64,000 bases of DNA. It comes from Euglena gracilis. Its lineage: Eukaryota; Euglenida; Euglenophyceae; Euglenales. Under the pieces are notes generated by a model. That model saw nothing but the letters and a program-made list of their open reading frames with translations. It searched no databases and had not been told where the DNA came from. This document shows positions 48,843-58,635 of the stretch, piece by piece. The stretch is from assembly GCA_039621445.1 (NCBI GenBank), contig CP154956.1, positions 1-64,000 on the forward strand, given 5' to 3'. The first letter of the stretch is position 1. Every line of letters begins with the position of its first letter. The position numbers and the translations under genes were made by a program.

Positions 48843-50245
48843 GTCTTTATTTAGCATTTTTTCCAGCAATTTCGCAGACGATGCGGGGGAATGATGCATT
48901 TCCCCCTTTTTGTTTTCTCTGAATGTTAGAGTCTTGGAAACAAGCTTTGATTTTGGAAAATTTTGCATTCATTTGAAAAGGTTTTTTGGCACTCAAAATC
49001 CATTCCTGAAAAGACCAAACTCAAAACAATCCTGCAAAAACGAATACCCCCCAAAAGATTTGCATTAGCAACCCCCACGAGACTGAATTTGAAAGACTGA
49101 ATGAACCAAGGGTGAGGGGTTGTAGAGTGACGTGCGATCCTGTTTGGACAAAAAGTGTCATTGGATTTTGAGCCAACCAATGTCAACGTTGTGTGGACCC
49201 TGGACAAGGAGGAGGCGGAAAATCCAGATGGAAGTCCCATCACACAGGGAGTCTGCAGCTTCCCTCTTCATTTTCACACTCCCTGGACGCAATTTCTTTA
49301 TGATAATGTCAAAACCAGACCAACCAACCCAGGCCAAAGAACCATCCTAGGGGAAACAGTGCCAACAGTGCCTGCATGAGTGAAGGTGCTGAGAAGACAA
49401 AAAAGCCTTTTTTTACACTGTTTTTCGCTGTCACACCACTTCATGATAACCATTTCAGCCTGCCTGATTTCCTTCTTTGAGAGTGGCTTCTATTAAGACA
49501 CCTGGACCCCCCTCCAGGGGGATCTCCCGAAATCAAGGCCTGAGGGCATTTCCCAAAAAAATTCTGCTTTGCACTGAATCCCATACCCTGGCCTCTACCC
49601 CTCCCCAGGGGGGAACCTAGCTTCATTCCTGCCCACCCCCCAGCAGGGTCCACTAGCTAACCATTTGCTAGGCACTGGAAAAAAGCCACTGCTTAGACCC
49701 CTTCCTCTGGGGGGGGGGGTCCTGAGATCCCCCCCGAATGGAAAAAAAATTTCCTCTGGCACTGCTCGCCAAGGTAGAAATGTAGTTTTTAACATGTTTT
49801 TTTGGAGGCTGATTTTGGTCCCAAAAAAGCCCAAAAATGCCCAAAAATCAGGTCATCCTGGTTTGGTGTGCTTTACCACCCGTCCATCTTATCTGGAAAA
49901 GACCAAGGGTGCTCCGTGACCCAGGGATGGTCAAAAGGGTTGGTGTGCAAAGGTCTTTTTTTTCCTGAGGACTAGTTTGCTTGAACCACAGTCCTGCGAA
50001 AGAAAGCATCAAAAATCAATGGTTTGATTGGCAACACCGATAATTTTTGGGATTTTTCCAATGCATTTGTTGCTGTTTTCCTTTTGAATGAAGCATGGCG
50101 GAAGTCCCCTGTTGATTTTCCAAGCAAAATTGGAGTTGTTCAAAAAATTGTATGATGGGTTTCCACATCACACAACATAACTGAATGGATTTGGCATAAT
50201 CCTGCAAGAAATGCATATTGACAGGAGGCAATTCATATTGAGCAG
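48843..50245. other. Inferred intron of the DUF1517/FLAP1-like gene
   Basis: GTCTTT...TTGAGCAG. It contains a relic foldback (49490-49790) and, at 49132-49379, a 74-codon open frame (NVNVVWTLDKEEAENPDGSP and TPWTQFLYDNVKTRPTNPGQ) that reads like protein but fits no neighbouring phase clearly. It could be an unrelated exon. Confidence 0.35.
49490..49790. repeat. Foldback relic related to the termini of the 3.55-kb element
   Basis: GGGTCCACTAGCTAACC, TTTGCTAGGCACTGGAAAAA, GAATGGAAAAAAAATTTCCTCTGG parallel the 18440-18600 and 21800-21960 subterminal regions. No clean ends remain. Confidence 0.55.
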
Positions 50246-50373
50246 AGTGCTTTCTGCTTTTGGCATCTTCAACACTATTTTCCTCATCTCTGTTGTGTAC
50301 ATTGTGTTCAACTTCTTCCAGGGACTATTTGGAAACTCTGCTGCTGAGGAGGAGGATATCTACAACAGCTATG
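50246..50373 (+). CDS. Exon 3: transmembrane helix of the DUF1517/FLAP1-like protein
   Basis: Starting after ATTGAGCAG in phase 2, it reads VLSAFGIFNTIFLISVVYIV then FNFFQGLFGNSAAEEEDIYNSY. One strong membrane helix is followed by an acidic linker. The phase agrees with exon 2 (joined codon GGA). Donor candidates are ATG|GTGTGT (50373) or GCCA|GTAAAT (50388). The soluble C-terminal domain expected in this family was not found downstream; a plausible stretch at 50454-50510 (VIKLLLEGVQVLLGSK) is in an incompatible phase. Confidence 0.45.
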
Positions 50374-50565
50374 GTGTGTTTCCTGCCAGTAAATGGTGTT
50401 TGCAAAGAAGCCGAGTTCTGAACGGAAAACAATGAAGTTGAAGGGTTTCCATTGTGATCAAGTTGCTTCTCGAAGGAGTTCAGGTTCTCTTGGGCAGCAA
50501 GGAGGGAAGGTATTTTTGGCTCCGATGGTCCGCATTGGGGGATTCTTTGGGTTTTGGGTGGGAGG

Positions 50566-50991
50566 CAGGGAATTTCTTAAGCCGGAGGGCACCCTACCCC
50601 CCGGGGGGGGGTCCAGCCAGCCAGCAGCTCAAATCCAGCCAGCAGCCCAAATTCGGGCTGGGAGCCCCCCCCCCCCCCCGGGGGTCAAGTGAAATAAAGT
50701 CGGCTCCAGCCCGGCTGGAGGCCGGGCCAGCCGGCCGCAGGCTGGCCCAGCCGGCCGAAGGCCGGCCGGCCAATTGGGCTGCCCAGCTCACCTGTCCCTT
50801 CATTTTTTCCCCTCATCGCAGCTTCCTCCATCACGTCGACCCAGCCCAGCCCAGCCCCCTCCAGCCCCGGACCCCCCCTCCCCCCCACCCCCCGGGGGGG
50901 GGGTCCAGCCAGCAGCTCAAATCCAGCCAGCAGCCTTTTTGCCAGCCGGAGGCTGGACCCCCCCCCCCCGGGGTCCTTAAGAAATTCCCTG
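50566..50991. mobile_element. Small hAT-like element with CAGGGAATTTCTTAAG ends
   Basis: Perfect 16-bp terminal repeats CAGGGAATTTCTTAAG, flanked by the 8-bp direct repeat GTGGGAGG (50558-50565 and 50992-50999). Inside, GGGGTCCAGCCAGCAGCTCA AATCCAGCC is repeated near both ends, with CCGGCTGG palindromes in the middle. It is 426 bp. The long Pro/Ala/Gln-rich frames across it are by-products. Confidence 0.85.
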
Positions 50992-51032
50992 GTGGGAGGG
51001 TGTTGCAAGAGCACCCCCAGAGGTGATTGCAG

Positions 51033-51490
51033 TCAACTGGCACTTAGGCGGCCTAATTCGCACTTAAGCTTTTTTCTGTTTATTTGCGCGCACTTTAACA
51101 AACTGCCCAAAAACACCACACCAAGGTGCCGCAAGCAACGCAGTCCGGCAAAAACCCAGGACTCACACCGCCGGCAGTTCGGACACCCCTGGGGACACAG
51201 GCGAAAAGAGCAACAAGGGCAGGAAAGGTCCTGTTCCCATGGTGCTTTTTTGCGTTTTTTTTCCCTTTGGCCGGCAAGGTCCCGGGAGTTTCGACGTACA
51301 AAGTCCATTTTGAGACACCCCAAATTTTTTCTCCAAAGTCCCGGGGGTCTCCCAGCCAAAATCAGAATTTTCCTCACTTTTTGCACTCTTTTGTCAACGT
51401 GTTTTCAAACCCCCCTGACCTTCACAGCCGAAACAAAGCAGAATCAAAAAAATCGTAAATTTGCGCAAGTGCGGGGAGGAGGTCAGGGTT
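51033..51490. repeat. Inverted-repeat copy A (pair with 53662-54110)
   Basis: Starts GCGGCCTAATTCGCACTTAAG and shares, in reverse-complement order with copy B, CCGCAAGCAACGCAGTC, GGACTCACACCGCCGGCAG, ATGGTGCTTTTTTG, GGGGGTCTCCCAGCCAAAAT and CTTCACAGCCGAAACA. Both copies may be decayed versions of one mobile unit or of an intron-containing gene. I see no domain in any frame. Confidence 0.7.
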
Positions 51491-51534
51491 TGATATAAGG
51501 AGGGCGTACATGGTTTAGGTGGGGGGTGGAGTCA

Positions 51535-51835
51535 TGGCCAGTTTCCCCCCCCCCCAGGACCCCACCCCCCAGGACCCCCCCAGGACCCCCCCAGGACCCC
51601 CCCCAGGACCCCCCCAGGACCCACCGGGGGGGCGGTACCCAGCCCAGATGACCCACTGACCGTGGAGTTCCGGGCGCCTTCGGAGCCCGCTACCGGGGGG
51701 GGCTCCCGCCCCCCCCGGACCCCCCCGGGCTTCAAAATAACCTCATCATTTGGAGCAAAATTTTTGCCAAAAAGTTGCGGGACCCCCCCAGGACCCCCCA
51801 GGACCCCCCCCCAGGACCCCCCCCAGGACAGAGTC
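51535..51835. repeat. C-rich repeat, inverted pair with 31030
   Basis: CCCAGGACCC steps, CTTCAAAATAACCTCATCAT and GCCAAAAAGTTGCGGGA; see 31030-31290. Confidence 0.8.
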
Positions 51836-52019
51836 CTGGGGGGGAAAACTGGCCATAAGTGGGGGGAGTCCCCCCCCCTCCTGGCCCGCAGGGGGGGTCC
51901 GGACCCCCCCACCTGCCAGGGAATGAAGGGGACGGGTGTCTCACACCCGGCCTATACCCGGGATGCGCACAACCAGCTGTGTGGCAAAGAACCCTGCAGG
52001 AGAAGCCAAACACTGGAAG

Positions 52020-52560
52020 GGCAAAATTGTGTTTATGGGCGCAAATGCGCGCACCAACATGTTTATGTTGGTGCGTGCAATTGCGCCGATAAACACAAAT
52101 ATGTCCTTCAGGGATTGGGCTTTGGTACCCATGAACTGACGCCGTTGATGAACGGCGTGACAAAGCAGCTGTGGGTGCACAGACCAACGGGCCATCCAGT
52201 TGGTGGGTTTGCCAAATTATTTGTTGACGCGCAAGCTTATGGGCACAAAGCACAAACAAAAATTATGTTTTATGCGCGCATTTGCGCAAATGCGCAAACA
52301 AACATGTTCTCTGTTTATTTGCGCATTTGCGCAAAAAATCACAAAGAAGAACGGTGTGACGGAAACACAACCGTCAAACACCAGCAGCAGATGTGGTTTA
52401 TTTGCGCATTTGCGCCCATCAGTTTTTTGTGGGCGCAAATGTGCAAATAAACTGCATGAAGAAACTGCACAATTTATTATGTTTATTTGCTCATTTGCGC
52501 CCACAAAACAACGTGATGCGCGCAAATGCGCAAATAAACAACTAACGGAGGAGAAGAAAA
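52020..52560. repeat. TTTATTTGCGCATTTGCGC palindromic repeat cluster
   Basis: GCGCAAATGCGC(G/A)..., TTTATTTGCGCATTTGCGC and inverses recur at about 52035, 52080, 52270, 52312, 52400, 52430, 52480 and 52517, with another at 53697 and a half at 51075. GGTGTCTC(A/C)CACCCG and CTATACCCGGGA upstream (51930) are repeated at 54240. Confidence 0.8.
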
Positions 52561-52599
52561 CGATTGCATTTGGCCCTCCTACTGCTACCCTTAGTGGCT

Positions 52600-52985
52600 T
52601 TTGAATGGGTTGAAAGCAAATGGCCACACCGTCTCCTCCGGCACATGGTGTCATTGTGCCGTTTTTGGACTCTTGAAGGTGGGTGCGCAGCCACCCAGTA
52701 ACGGTACATGTCCACCAGCACCAATTTTTGGGTCCCAAAGGCCCTGCCGCTGGCCTGCAGCCTCGGCTCCGCTGCTGCAGCCCCATCAGCTGCTGATGTT
52801 TCAGCACCCATCAGACCGGCATCCACCTCCCCGGTGCAACAGCACACACGGAAGCGGCCACGTTATACCCCGCAACCGGGGCGTGAGACTGGGGTATGAC
52901 GTGGTGACAGTGCATGGCAACCAACAGCCGGAGAAAGGTAGCCCTCAAACACCCGTTACTTTGGATGCAAGGAAGTGTTGAACCT
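52600..52985. other. No gene recognised
   Basis: Open plus-strand frame of 126 codons (52601) is Pro/Ser/His-rich without motif; the minus strand frame is Ala/Gly-rich. No repeat is seen. Confidence 0.35.
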
Positions 52986-53003
52986 TTACCCCTGCATTGG
53001 GTG

Positions 53004-53350
53004 CAGGCAATTGCTTAAGCACTGACCGACCCCCCCCCCCCCGGGGGTGACTGGTTTTTTCAGAGTGACTGACTGGTTTTTGGCCCGGACCCCCTGCCCC
53101 CCCCCCCGGGGGTTCGGCCAGGAGTGGGCAAAAGTGGTTTGAGTGACCCCGGCGCCAAAGGCGCCGGAAAATTTTTTTGGGCCTAAAATGGCCTAAAGTG
53201 ACTGGAAAGTGGCCGTTTTTCTGAGTGGCCAACCCCCCACCCCGGGGAGTAGTGACTGGCTGGTTTTTTGAAAATGAGTGACTGACTGGTTTTTAAAAAA
53301 GTGGAGTGACCCCCCTCCCCCCCCCCCGGGGGTCGGTAAGCAATTGCATG
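53004..53350. mobile_element. Small hAT-like foldback element, inverted relative of 7829-8190
   Basis: Terminal repeats CAGGCAATTGCTTA and CATGCAATTGCTTA (reverse-complemented right end), flanked by the 8-bp direct repeat ATTGGGTG (52996-53003 and 53351-53358). The interior is the reverse complement of 7829-8190 (GGCCGAACCCC..., GAGTGGGCAAAAGTGG, GGCGCCAAAGGCGCC, GACTGGTTTTTAAAAAAGTGG). Confidence 0.85.
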
Positions 53351-53661
53351 ATTGGGTGCATCAAAGCGGTGGGACCCACTCCCCCCAAATTATGCACAAA
53401 AACCGGTGTTTTTTACGTTTTTCAAGAGAAAAATGGCAAAGAAAACCGTAAAACGGACTACGGCCGGACACGTCCTGGGCATTTCAGGTGCCAAATTTTG
53501 ATTTCATGTAACGCAGTCCTGTTGCAGAAAAGGGTGTCCAACAGTCACAGGTCGTTTGCACGTCATCAATTCATCACGTTTAACTGCCAAATGGATGACG
53601 CCAAAACAACAGGCCGATCGGGCCCGGGAACAGCAGTGCAAATGTGCACACGTAAGACACT

Positions 53662-54110
53662 TAGGCGGCCGAATTCGCACTTAAGCTTTTTTCGTTTGAT
53701 GCGCGCATTTGCGCAAATTTACGATTTTTTTGATTGTGCTCTGTTTCGGCTGTGAAGGTCCGGGGGGTTTGAAAACACGTGAACAAGAGAGTGCAAAAAA
53801 ACGAGCCAAATTCTGATTTTGGCTGGGAGACCCCCGGGACTTTGACGGAAAACAGTGATTTTTGGGGGTGTCGGGAAGGATTTTGTGGGCCCAAACCTAC
53901 GGGACCCTGCCGGCCCACCCTGAAAAAAACACAAAAAAGCACCATAGGAACGGGACCTTTACTGCCCCTATTGCTTCTTTCGGCTGTGTCCCCGGGTGTG
54001 TCCGAGCTGCCGGCGGTGTGAGTCCTGGGTGTTTGCCCGACTGCGTTGCTTGCGGCGCCTTGATGTGGTGTTTGTGGGCTGTTTGTTGATGTGTAGGGAG
54101 GAAGGTCCGG
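53662..54110. repeat. Inverted-repeat copy B (pair with 51033-51490)
   Basis: Begins GCGGCCGAATTCGCACTTAAG in the same orientation as copy A, but the rest is inverted relative to copy A. The two copies therefore share one outer module and are otherwise mirror images. Confidence 0.7.
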
Positions 54111-54330
54111 GGGGTGTGGGTGTGGTGTAACTGAGCCGCCGGGAAGGACACAAGGGAAGGAAGGTAGGTGCGGGGTGGTTGGGAAGGGATGCGCAGAGGG
54201 GGAAGAAACGGGGTCCGCAGGGAATGAAGGGAATAAAGGGGACGGGTGTCTCCCACCCGACTTATACCCGGGACCCGTACAACCAGCTGTGTGCAAAGAA
54301 CACTTGCCATCGGCACAAGCAAACATTTCC

Positions 54331-57300
54331 TCAAACGGTCATTAGTTGTTCCACCAATTCGGCGTTGAGGAAATTTTCCATTCCTGCAATTTCCTTCCAT
54401 TTACGGCTGTTAATTTTCAGTGCCTCCTCCGAAGAAAGAACTGAAATAAATAAGGCAAATGGTACCAGGGTTTTTGATAACCACTTTTCGTGGATCAATC
54501 CCCCCATTGATCTGGCTCACACCCCTTTAATCCCATCCACCGTGGGATTTGGTATCCCTGTGAGCCTGACAATGGGTTGTTTACGGGCTCGGTTATCCTC
54601 CTCTTCTATGCAAAACTTGCTTAAAAAAGGAGGAATTCTTTCCAAAAATAATCTCCGAGCCTCCCCGGCTGTGGCATCCTTAACATGGTGCCAGGCACTG
54701 CAAAATTTAATCCAAAATTCTTGCAGATCAGCCCGGGTTATTTTCCCTTCGTTAACCATGGTTACCTCCTGCCATATTTTCCGAGCCGTTAGCCCCTTAC
54801 TCGAGGCATAACAGTTATGGAATTGGGCTAATATGGTGGGGTAACTCAATTTAGCTCCATTCAACCGATAGAGCCTGATTTCCTCCCTTAATCTGGGTCC
54901 TAAACATGCCTCAAAAACCTGCAGCTTTTGCAAATCAGAATACGGTTTGCCTGATGTCAACCTGTCCCAGTAAAGATTCCAATCTACTTCAATATCTTGC
55001 CAGGAAATGCTGCCCGATTCATCAAAATAGGGCCTAGCTCCTCCCTGCAAAATTTCAAAAGCTACTGGGTCACCGATAAAAGGAAAACCCAACCAGTTAC
55101 CTGGGTTGGCAACAGCCCCCCCAGTCCCGATGGGCCTAATCGAGAAAGCAGGGGCTGCAGAAACATGTGGGGGGACACACAATGACACGGAAGAAACCAC
55201 TGCCGTATCTTGTGTGTCCACCATAACAAATCCCCCCTCAATAACTAAGGGAGGGGAAACGTTCGAACCTGCAGATTTATTTTGAGAAATAATCTGATCT
55301 GAAAAAGCTGGGTCAGCACTGGGCACCGTGCTGGCCAGTGAACTTGACGGCTGCCGCAGGGGCTGCTGCTGTCCAGCTGACGGCAGGCCCAGCCCCCTTG
55401 GCAGCCCGTGAGCAGGCTGCGGCTGTCCTGCTGGCTGGCCAGGCTGCTGGGCCAGCTGGATGACAGGCTGCTGGGCCAGCTGCTGCCCAGGCTGTGGCAG
55501 CCCAACTGGGTGCAGGGGTTGCTGGCTGCCCTGCCGCAGCCACCGCATGTCAGAAATTTTCTGCAAAACTCCTCTCGGTTCTGCAGTTGGGTGTATGGGT
55601 CCATTTTTTTTGTAAATCCTGCAACACTTTCTGCAACTCGAAAGTGTTCCCCCCAACTTTTGCAAGTCCCTGCCTTAATTCCTCCACCAGCCCACCAAAT
55701 TTTTTCTCCTGGGAAAAAATCTGCTAATAAACACTCTGAAAATTCTGCCGACAATCCGTCAACAGTTTTTACATTTCTGAGTGTCGTTTCTCTACTTCAT
55801 CTGAAATATTCTGTGCAGTTATTGAATACCCCCACCAAAACCATGGAGGGCTGTATTCATCGCTGAATTTTGTTCACCCAGCTGGCGAACATAATCAGCG
55901 AACTGCTGCTGGAGCTGCTGGGCCTGTGCCTGTACCGCACTACGCAGCGATACCGGGTCAGCCTGAACTTCAACGATTTTGGCAGCAACAACGGCCAGCT
56001 CCTGGAGAGTTTCTGCCCCCCCCCCCCTGAGCTGGCTGGGCAGCTTTAAAATTCTCAGCAAACCGCTGAAAATTTTCAAGCGCTAGATCCTTAATCGGTA
56101 AGGCAGCTACCTGATTTTGCACCTGCTTAAAAATTCCCTGTGGCAGGTTGTCTAAAATTCATAAAAATTCCTGCCTCAGGGCCAAACACTGATCACGGCT
56201 CGAAGAAAACTGCTGGGCCAGTTTTTCCTCAAAACTTTTTCCCTGCCCGACCAAAAGTTCAAGTGCCTGTGCATCAATTTATTGCACAGAAATTTGCACC
56301 TCCGCCCCACATTTTTTCTCAAAAAGTTCAAAAATATGGAGGCAGTCAGCCCTGGCCGTTTCTTCGATTCGTGCAGCCATGTGCTCCACCAGGTGGATGT
56401 CGACAGTGGGGGGTTGTTGCTGCTGCTGCTGCTGCAGAACCCACTCTTCGTTGGGTATTTCCAAAGCCAAAACCCGAAAAGTCAGGTGCTGCACTGCCCA
56501 CTGGAGGTCTGTGTTACTTTGTAAAAATTTCCCCCAGGGGTCTTCAAGTCCCTGATTTTGTGAACCCCCCCTGGGGGTGGCTTCGGAACTTTCATAGGCT
56601 GGGGGTTGGACCTCCTCCTCACCCCCCTCGATGAAAATACGAGGAGGCTGGGGGGCTGCAGCAGCTGCTGGCTGACCGTGATCAACCTCACGGTGCAGCC
56701 GTTTTTGCTGAACTTCATCACTGCCTGGTGATGAAGTCGGTGTTCGGGGTCGTCGAGCAGAAGTAGAGCTGGGCTGGTCCTTCGGGTTTTCCCCTGCCTG
56801 CTCGACTTCTGCTCTGACCCGTTCGCTGCTGTCCCAGTTATTATTATCGTTTAAGCCAAGCACATTGACCTGTGCTTGCTTTTCAAAGAAAACTGGGCTG
56901 GGGTTATCACCCCCCTGCCCTGCCGAGGCACTTCCCGTTTTCCTTCGCCAGCCCATCTACCTGGGATGGTTGGGAAAACTGCAAAAGTGCCACCGGCTCT
57001 TGGCTGGTGTTGAAGAAACTGGTTGGAGGCAAAGGCATTGCAAAAGCGGGTAATGATGGCAGACTACCTAAATTTTGTACCCATGAAAAGTCCGGGAGAG
57101 GTTGCAACTCAGGCAGCACAAAACCGTCCCCCATATTTTGCAAAGGCAAAACCCCTGAAAAAGGCTCTGAAAAACACGGTTGGTTGGAAATGACAACCTG
57201 GCCATCCCCACCCCGAAATTCCAACATCTGTCCCATATTTGTGGGGGTTCTGAGTTCAGCCAAACTGGTTTCCGGTCCCAACTCCTTGTTCCCCGAAACT

Positions 57301-57732
57301 CCAATCGTCAGATTTACCATCTGAGATTGGGCCATTGGCTGATCATCAAAGAAAACATTCTGAGCAGGTATTTCCAACCCAAAACTTTCGACAGAAGGCT
57401 GAAGGATCAACCTCTGCTTACCATGTTTCACACCCGTGCTGCCATGTCCCACGGCAGCACTGGGGTGAAGCGGAAACCACCGCCCCGGGCCAGTTTCCGG
57501 CGTAGGATCGTTTTTTGGCTCCCCGAGCCGACTTGTGTCGGAAATTTATTCCCATTCTGGCCACCCCTGTGGCCCCCATCATTTCCAAGGATGAACTTCC
57601 CAGTCGACCCTCCCCGACCCCTGAGGGGGGTGTTACTGGGATCTCCAAGGGGGGTGCCTTTGGGGTTTCAACCCCTCCCTGCTCAGTTGAACCAGTGAGA
57701 GCCAACACCTCCCCCTGGTTGTCATTTCTCAC
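54331..57732 (-). pseudogene. Decayed gag-like retroelement gene
   Basis: Coding-like minus-strand sequence spans 3.4 kb in shifting frames. From 57732: a Gly/Pro-rich start, a segment with QPMAQSQMVNL (to 56907), then 225 codons with poly-Gln and PPAYESSE, then helical Gln/Glu-rich frames broken by TAA and TGA (near 56280 and 56150), then Gln/Pro repeats (QQPGQPAG). The last frame (55665-54517) is well preserved: DWNLYWDRLTSGKPYSDLQK, ACLGPRLREEIRLYRLNG, SYPTILAQFHNCYASSKGLT, ITRADLQEFW, EARRLFLERIPPFL. The W...L...KL...CL..R.REE...Y pattern is that of retrotransposon gag capsids. The frame continues through a TGA at 54517 for 61 more codons. No reverse transcriptase, integrase or LTR pair was found. 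Confidence 0.6.
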
Positions 57733-58635
57733 AGTTTCTGGGCCAAAAAGGGGGTTTTGGGGTGAAAATTGGCCTGTGGTTGCCTGAGTTGAGGAGTCCT
57801 ACCCCCCCTGCCCCTTTTCCCACAGACGAGGTGGGGGGAAGACAAACCTCACCTTCTTCAATTGAGCTTTCTTGGTTGATTTGTTGTCCTTCCATTTGCA
57901 ACTGCAATTGTAAATCCAAGTTCAATGATTGAATGTAATTGGTTGTAATTGGCACAACAAATGCACTGGTGAAACAAGTAAAGAGGAAAACCCTGTGAAA
58001 AGAAAATGATTTTGATGCCCCTGATGGGCAGTTAAATTTTTTGATTGAGTGCGCTTATTCCTAAGCGCTCTCAAATCCCAAATCCTTGCCCATTGCATCA
58101 CAATCAACCAACCCAAGTCAATATCAAGGTTTCCCCCCTTGATTTTGATAAATTATGCTGAATTCCATCATTATTGAGCTTTGAAAAACCCTGCAAAAAC
58201 TCCAGGAACTCAGGCGCCAATCTCAGAAAAATATGTTCCAAGCGCTTGCAAGCGCTCTCACCAAATCCAACATTTTCCCTTAAAACCAAAGGAAGAATGC
58301 ATAAACAGCTTAAAAACATGCTAAATAAGCCCAAAATCACCCTTTGGGAACACCTAGCATCACTCAATCTCTCTCCTTGCACAACCAAACCATGGGCGCC
58401 ATAGGAGAGGGAATTTTAATGGAATTCTTTAGAAAGCCTCAAAATTAGAGCTAAACCGCCCTTAAAAAGGCCTTCTAAAAAGGAAAAACTCCGCCGCCCG
58501 GCGGTCGACCTCAAAAGGTCGTCACCTGACGTACCACCTACCACCACACCAACGGTCAAACCCGCTCCAAAGTCGCCTGCATAACGCCCCTTTCCGCCAC
58601 AGCGGAAAGAGAAAGGCTGTAAGCCTAAGGCTTAA
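57733..58635. other. Non-coding sequence between two divergent decayed genes
   Basis: AGCGCTCTCAAATCC, GCGCTTGCAAGCGCTCTCACC repeats (58060, 58240) and CTTAAAAAGGCC(T) words. The minus-strand 94-codon frame at 58388-58104 contains a hydrophobic start but nothing recognisable. GGCGGTCGACCTCAAAAGG and GCGCC-type hairpins near 58490 may be leader sequence of the plus-strand gene. Confidence 0.4.

Noticed and set aside
9491-50991. TTAA at element borders, suggesting piggyBac-type TTAA target duplications
   Set aside because: CTTAAG lies inside the terminal inverted repeats; true direct repeats of 8 bp are found further out (for example GTGGGAGG at 50558 and 50992), so TTAA is part of the element, not the target.
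51033-53700. GCGGCC(G/T)AATTCGCACTTAAG beside AAGCTT, looking like a cloning polylinker
   Set aside because: It occurs twice with substitutions, inside diverged inverted copies, and without vector sequence. A natural repeat explains it better than contamination.
56280-57000. TAA/TAG read as Gln (variant genetic code) in the gag-like gene
   Set aside because: TGA also interrupts, frame changes occur as well, and exons such as 4972 and 11692 end sensibly at standard stops.
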